Made by a program: the position numbers and the translations under genes
Origin: Verrucomicrobiota bacterium
Lineage (GTDB): Bacteria > Verrucomicrobiota > Verrucomicrobiia > Limisphaerales > AV2
NCBI GenBank assembly: GCA_003218935.1
Contig: QHPA01000051.1
Coordinates: 1-8,661, forward strand
Direction: 5' to 3'
Length of the DNA: 8,661 bases
Notes under the pieces: model-generated
Told to the model about the DNA's origin: nothing
What the model saw: only the letters and a program-made list of their open reading frames with translations
Database searches by the model: none
Shown: positions 6,696 to 8,661 of the stretch, one piece after another
How positions within the stretch are numbered: the first letter of the stretch is position 1
Layout of the letters: every line of letters starts with the position of its first letter

Positions 6696-6976
6696 GTCGG
6701 AAGGCTACGAACTCGCGTAAAATGGGGTCAACCAGAAACCGCAGGCCGTGGAGAGTTCTGAAAGGCACGAAAACCGAACAACGACAGGGAAACCACACGC
6801 GCATCTCAGTTTCTTGCAATGCCAGGGTGTCCCGCCCGTGAGTTTCTGGTTTGGAGCAACGGGCGGGACGCCTGTGCCACAAGCCGCCCATGCGCTCTAC
6901 GAGAAACTGAGATGCGCCAGGAAATCACACGAACAACTTGTTGCTTCCCGCGCTTGTTTGCGATTTCGTTTCCCGT
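6696..6976. other. Divergent intergenic region between the antiporter and dipeptide epimerase genes
   Basis: These 281 bp separate two divergently transcribed genes, so both promoters should lie here. The central part (6789-6930) is occupied by a MITE-like inverted-repeat element described separately. The left flank (6696-6788) holds at best a weak TTGACC/TAGCCT promoter on the minus strand. The right flank (6931-6976) contains no convincing -10/-35 pair for the epimerase. I see no coding sequence that looks real. Confidence 0.6.
6789..6930. mobile_element. MITE-like / palindromic intergenic element with nested inverted repeats
   Basis: The outer arms GCGCATCTCAGTTTCT (6799-6814) and AGAAACTGAGATGCGC (6902-6917) are a perfect 16-bp inverted repeat. 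Inside them, GTCCCGCCCGT (6829-6839) pairs perfectly with ACGGGCGGGAC (6859-6869) and extends with G-U pairs to 6825-6839 against 6859-6873. The element is flanked by GAAACCACAC (6789-6798) and GAAATCACAC (6921-6930), a direct repeat with one mismatch that could be a worn target-site duplication. The total is about 120 bp with no coding capacity. A non-autonomous miniature transposon or a REP-like palindrome is the best reading; a regulatory hairpin is the alternative. Confidence 0.6.
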
Positions 6977-8035
6977 GTGAAAATCGACTTGCGACGCTTT
7001 GACTTGAAATTGGCGCACCGCTGGGCCGTTGCCCGCAGCGTCCAGGCCGATGGCAGCGGCGGCGCCGACATTTGCAAAGTCGTCTTTGTGGAACTCACCG
7101 ACGCCGATAGCACGGCGGGGATTGGCGAGGCGGCGCCCTCAGCGCGCTACGAGGAAAACGCGGATTCCGCGTTCGCTTTCCTGGAGGGCGTTGATCCCGC
7201 CAGGCTCTCTTTCGCGGACGTGCCCGGCAGCATGAAATACGTGGATTCGATCGCTCCCCAAAATTTTGCCGCCAAAGGAGCCATCAGTATTGCGCTGTTC
7301 GACGGCGCGGCGCGCAGAGCGGGCAAACCGATCTATGGTTTCCTCGGACTCGATTTCGCCGAACAAAAGCACATTACTTCATTCAGCATCGGGATCGACA
7401 AACCGGAAGTCATCCGCCGGAAGGTTCTCGAGGCGGCACCATACCCGGTGCTCAAACTCAAGGTTGGCGGCCCGGACGACAAACAAAACCTGGCCGCGCT
7501 CCGCGGAGTTGCGAAAAAAAAGCCGGTCCGCGTTGATGCCAACGAAGGCTGGAAGACGAAGGAGGACGCGTTGAGGCAAATCGAGTGGCTGGCTGCGGAC
7601 GGCCACATTCAATTTGTCGAGCAGCCGATGCCTGCGACGACGGCTCCGAAAGATCTGATCTGGTTGAAGGACCGGTCGCCGTTGCCGATCATGGCCGATG
7701 AATCATATCTGTCGGCCAGAGATGTTGACCTCTGCGCCGACTGTTATCACGCGGTGAATGTGAAACTGGTGAAGGCCGGCGGCATCACTGGCGCGTGCGA
7801 TGCGTTGCAGGCCGCGCGAAAAGCGGGACTGAAAACGATGATCGGCTGCATGATCGAATCAAGCGTGTTGATCACCGCCGCAGCGCATCTGGCCGAACTG
7901 GCCGACCACCTCGACCTCGACGGCAACCTGCTCGTCACCAATGATCCTTACCTCGGTGCGACGGCGGAAAAGGGAGTGATGTCCTTTGCCAGGACACCTG
8001 AGAAAGTCGGGTTAAGGGTGAGAGCAAAGACCTAG
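6977..8035 (+). CDS. Dipeptide epimerase (L-Ala-D/L-Glu type), enolase superfamily
   Basis: The 352-residue cytoplasmic enzyme belongs to the muconate-lactonizing subgroup. Family members epimerise dipeptides such as L-Ala-D-Glu released from murein, allowing peptidoglycan peptides to be reused. An N-terminal capping domain (1 to about 120) precedes the barrel. Catalytic residues are in place: the K160-x-K162 pair in LKLKVG, metal ligands D187 (VDANEGW), E215 (FVEQP) and D241 (ADES), and the opposing lysine K263 in NVKLVKAGGI. D313 and D315 in HLDLDGN match the DxD that binds the dipeptide amino group in characterised Ala-Glu epimerases. GTG 6977 is chosen because homologues begin MKI; the TTG at 6938 would add 13 residues of unlikely sequence. 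No Shine-Dalgarno is seen. Peptidase, permease or Mpl-type recycling genes are not adjacent. Specificity for another dipeptide is possible. Confidence 0.9.
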   Translation: MKIDLRRFDLKLAHRWAVARSVQADGSGGADICKVVFVELTDADSTAGIGEAAPSARYEENADSAFAFLEGVDPARLSFADVPGSMKYVDSIAPQNFAAKGAISIALFDGAARRAGKPIYGFLGLDFAEQKHITSFSIGIDKPEVIRRKVLEAAPYPVLKLKVGGPDDKQNLAALRGVAKKKPVRVDANEGWKTKEDALRQIEWLAADGHIQFVEQPMPATTAPKDLIWLKDRSPLPIMADESYLSARDVDLCADCYHAVNVKLVKAGGITGACDALQAARKAGLKTMIGCMIESSVLITAAAHLAELADHLDLDGNLLVTNDPYLGATAEKGVMSFARTPEKVGLRVRAKT

Positions 8036-8074
8036 ATTTGTTGCAAGTTTCAGTTCTCTGACTAATTGTCAAAT

Positions 8075-8130
8075 GAAATTTCCGAAATGAAACCGATTGT
8101 CGAATAGCCAGAGGCTCCCCTCACCCTGCC
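8075..8130 (+). repeat. Intergenic repeat, copy B (downstream of the dipeptide epimerase)
   Basis: This is the longer partner of the sequence at 3837-3885. The first 22 bases differ at one position, and the block GGCTCCCCTCACCCTGCC (8113-8130) differs at two. Relative to copy A it has 7 extra bases between TCGAA (8100-8104) and that block, around AGCCAGA. Unlike copy A it continues directly into a nested hairpin. It starts 40 bp after the epimerase stop. Confidence 0.75.
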
Positions 8131-8189
8131 CACTCCCCTCATCGGATGAGGATGAGGGGAAGTGGCTTTAGCCAGGTGAGGGGAGTGCC
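8113..8189. repeat. Nested inverted repeat / REP-like hairpin
   Basis: The outer stem is TCCCCTCACC (8116-8125) pairing perfectly with GGTGAGGGGA (8175-8184), extended by GGC/GCC (8113-8115 with 8187-8189) across a two-base bulge. The inner stem is CCACT plus CCCCTCAT (8130-8142) pairing with ATGAGGGG and AGTGG (8152-8159, 8161-8165), with one bulged A. The inner loop carries a direct repeat, GATGAG twice (8145-8150, 8151-8156). It lacks a trailing T tract, so it is not a typical intrinsic terminator, although it could still stabilise or end the epimerase transcript. Confidence 0.65.
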
Positions 8190-8300
8190 TGCACACGACA
8201 TTGATTGGAAAATTGCTTTTGGTTGCCACCTCTATTAGTCCGACGCATTTTGCGACGTGGCTTCCGGTTTGCGTGGAAAAGTGTGCGGTGAAACGCACAG

Positions 8301-8329
8301 TTGACTTGGGATTCCGACAGGACTACCCT
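8301..8329 (+). promoter_or_regulatory. Candidate sigma-70-like promoter of the prepilin-like gene
   Basis: TTGACT (8301-8306) is separated by exactly 17 bp from TACCCT (8324-8329). The -35 is strong; the -10 keeps the most conserved T, A and final T. A 6-bp inverted repeat, TGTGCG (8282-8287) with CGCACA (8294-8299), abuts the -35 and could bind a regulator. The predicted leader is about 58 nt and would include the 13-bp tandem repeat. Confidence 0.4.
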
Positions 8330-8343
8330 GGGAACCAAAGCCC

Positions 8344-8369
8344 GAAACAACTGCTGGAAACAACTGCTG
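8344..8369 (+). repeat. Perfect 13-bp tandem duplication in the predicted leader
   Basis: GAAACAACTGCTG occurs twice in direct succession (8344-8356 and 8357-8369) with no mismatch. It lies between the candidate promoter and the prepilin-like start codon. It could be a recent slippage duplication or a paired protein- or RNA-binding site. Confidence 0.8.
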
Positions 8370-8393
8370 ATTTCAGCGCGACCGAAAACGCTT

Positions 8394-8661
8394 ATGAGAA
8401 CCCTCAAACGCTTCAAATCGTTGGCTTGGCTGAAGAAGGAAACTCTCCACCGCGCGTTCACCTTGATTGAACTTTTGGTGGTCATTGCCATCATTGCCAT
8501 TTTGGCCGGGCTGCTTTTACCGGCCTTGTCCCGGGCCAAGGACAAGGCTCAAGCGACAGTGGATCTCAACAACGTCAAACAAATCCTTTTGGCCAGCCTC
8601 ATCTATTCCTCGGATAGCGGCGATTATCTGCCTCATCCCGGCTGGGGCGGTGATCTTTCTG
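8394..8661 (+). CDS. Type II/IV prepilin-like protein (pseudopilin), 5' part only
   Basis: The first 89 residues are visible before the window ends. A 21-residue basic leader ([11 protein letters not shown]) ends just before [18 protein letters not shown] (22-39), the class III signal cleaved and N-methylated by prepilin peptidase. E26 is the conserved Glu at mature position +5. The residue before the cleavage site is Ala21, not the usual Gly. The helix continues through [13 protein letters not shown], then the start of a globular head with NNVKQIL and [10 protein letters not shown], a style common in Verrucomicrobiota pseudopilins of PulG/GspG-like build. Such proteins form a pilus or secretion pseudopilus after membrane extraction, and large paralogous families occur in this phylum, so the specific partner system is unknown. 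No Shine-Dalgarno is seen before ATG 8394. An upstream promoter candidate suggests it is transcribed independently of the epimerase. Confidence 0.9.
   Translation, partial: MRTLKRFKSLAWLKKETLHRAFTLIELLVVIAIIAILAGLLLPALSRAKDKAQATVDLNNVKQILLASLIYSSDSGDYLPHPGWGGDLS

Larger units (their letters stand above)
8036..8393. other. Intergenic region before the prepilin-like gene
   Basis: This 358-bp gap contains no gene I can support. From left to right it holds an AT-rich stretch (8036-8074), repeat copy B (8075-8130) merging into a nested hairpin (8113-8189), then AT-richer DNA. A small inverted repeat TGTGCG/CGCACA (8282-8287, 8294-8299) comes next, followed by a candidate promoter (8301-8329) and a tandem 13-bp duplication (8344-8369). 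An overlapping open frame from 8201 has no family features and runs into the prepilin gene, so I do not call it. Confidence 0.7.

Noticed and set aside
5982..6761. Plus-strand open frame of 259 codons opposite the antiporter
   Set aside because: Antisense to a transporter with clear signature motifs; its Q/R/H-rich translation is typical of the complement of membrane-protein codons.
8201..8470. Plus-strand 89-codon open frame upstream of and overlapping the prepilin-like gene
   Set aside because: No family features, overlaps the prepilin start in another frame, and covers promoter-like and repeated DNA.
1..8661. CRISPR array, tRNA/rRNA gene, phage, toxin-antitoxin or defence island
   Set aside because: No regularly spaced repeats, tRNA-like cloverleaf, rRNA signature, integrase or nuclease motif was seen anywhere in the window.

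Overview
The window looks like chromosomal DNA from a Gram-negative bacterium of the Verrucomicrobiota, most likely near the Pedosphaera/Limisphaerales (subdivision 3) group. This placement is inference. It rests on three things: the prepilin N-terminus at the right edge ([18 protein letters not shown], then a [11 protein letters not shown] stretch and an NNVKQIL..Y..D.GDYLP stretch, a style abundant in that phylum), an LPS/Kdo gene, and GC-rich codon use with almost no Shine-Dalgarno sequences.

Positions 1-2324 (+) form a lipid/ribosome cluster: the last codons of a probable DUF177 (YceD-like) gene, rpmF (ribosomal protein bL32), and one long reading frame joining PlsX (phosphate acyltransferase) to FabH (beta-ketoacyl-ACP synthase III). 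The order DUF177-rpmF-plsX-fabH is a classic bacterial arrangement, but here the last two genes are one polypeptide. The usual fabD-fabG-acpP genes do not follow. Instead, positions 2385-3822 (+) carry a small PilZ-like protein and a PilT/PilU-type pilus ATPase, with a candidate promoter in front.

Positions 3888-6695 (-) face the opposite way. An ArsB/NhaD-superfamily ion transporter (CitMHS_2/Na+:H+ antiporter type) lies upstream of waaA/kdtA, the Kdo transferase of lipid A assembly; the two are 60 bp apart and may be co-transcribed. A 281-bp divergent intergenic region follows. It holds a MITE-like nested inverted repeat with 16-bp perfect ends and near-identical 10-bp flanking repeats.

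Positions 6977-8035 (+) encode an enolase-superfamily dipeptide (L-Ala-D/L-Glu type) epimerase starting at GTG. A 358-bp intergenic region comes next, with a nested hairpin, a second copy of a sequence also found after pilT, a plausible sigma-70-like promoter and a perfect 13-bp tandem duplication. From 8394 (+) a prepilin-like gene begins and runs off the window.

The genes are mostly envelope-related: fatty acid and phospholipid initiation, Kdo-lipid A, murein peptide recycling, pilus function and ion balance. I see no phage, CRISPR, defence or toxin-antitoxin system. The observations most worth following up are the PlsX-FabH fusion and the two families of intergenic repeat.
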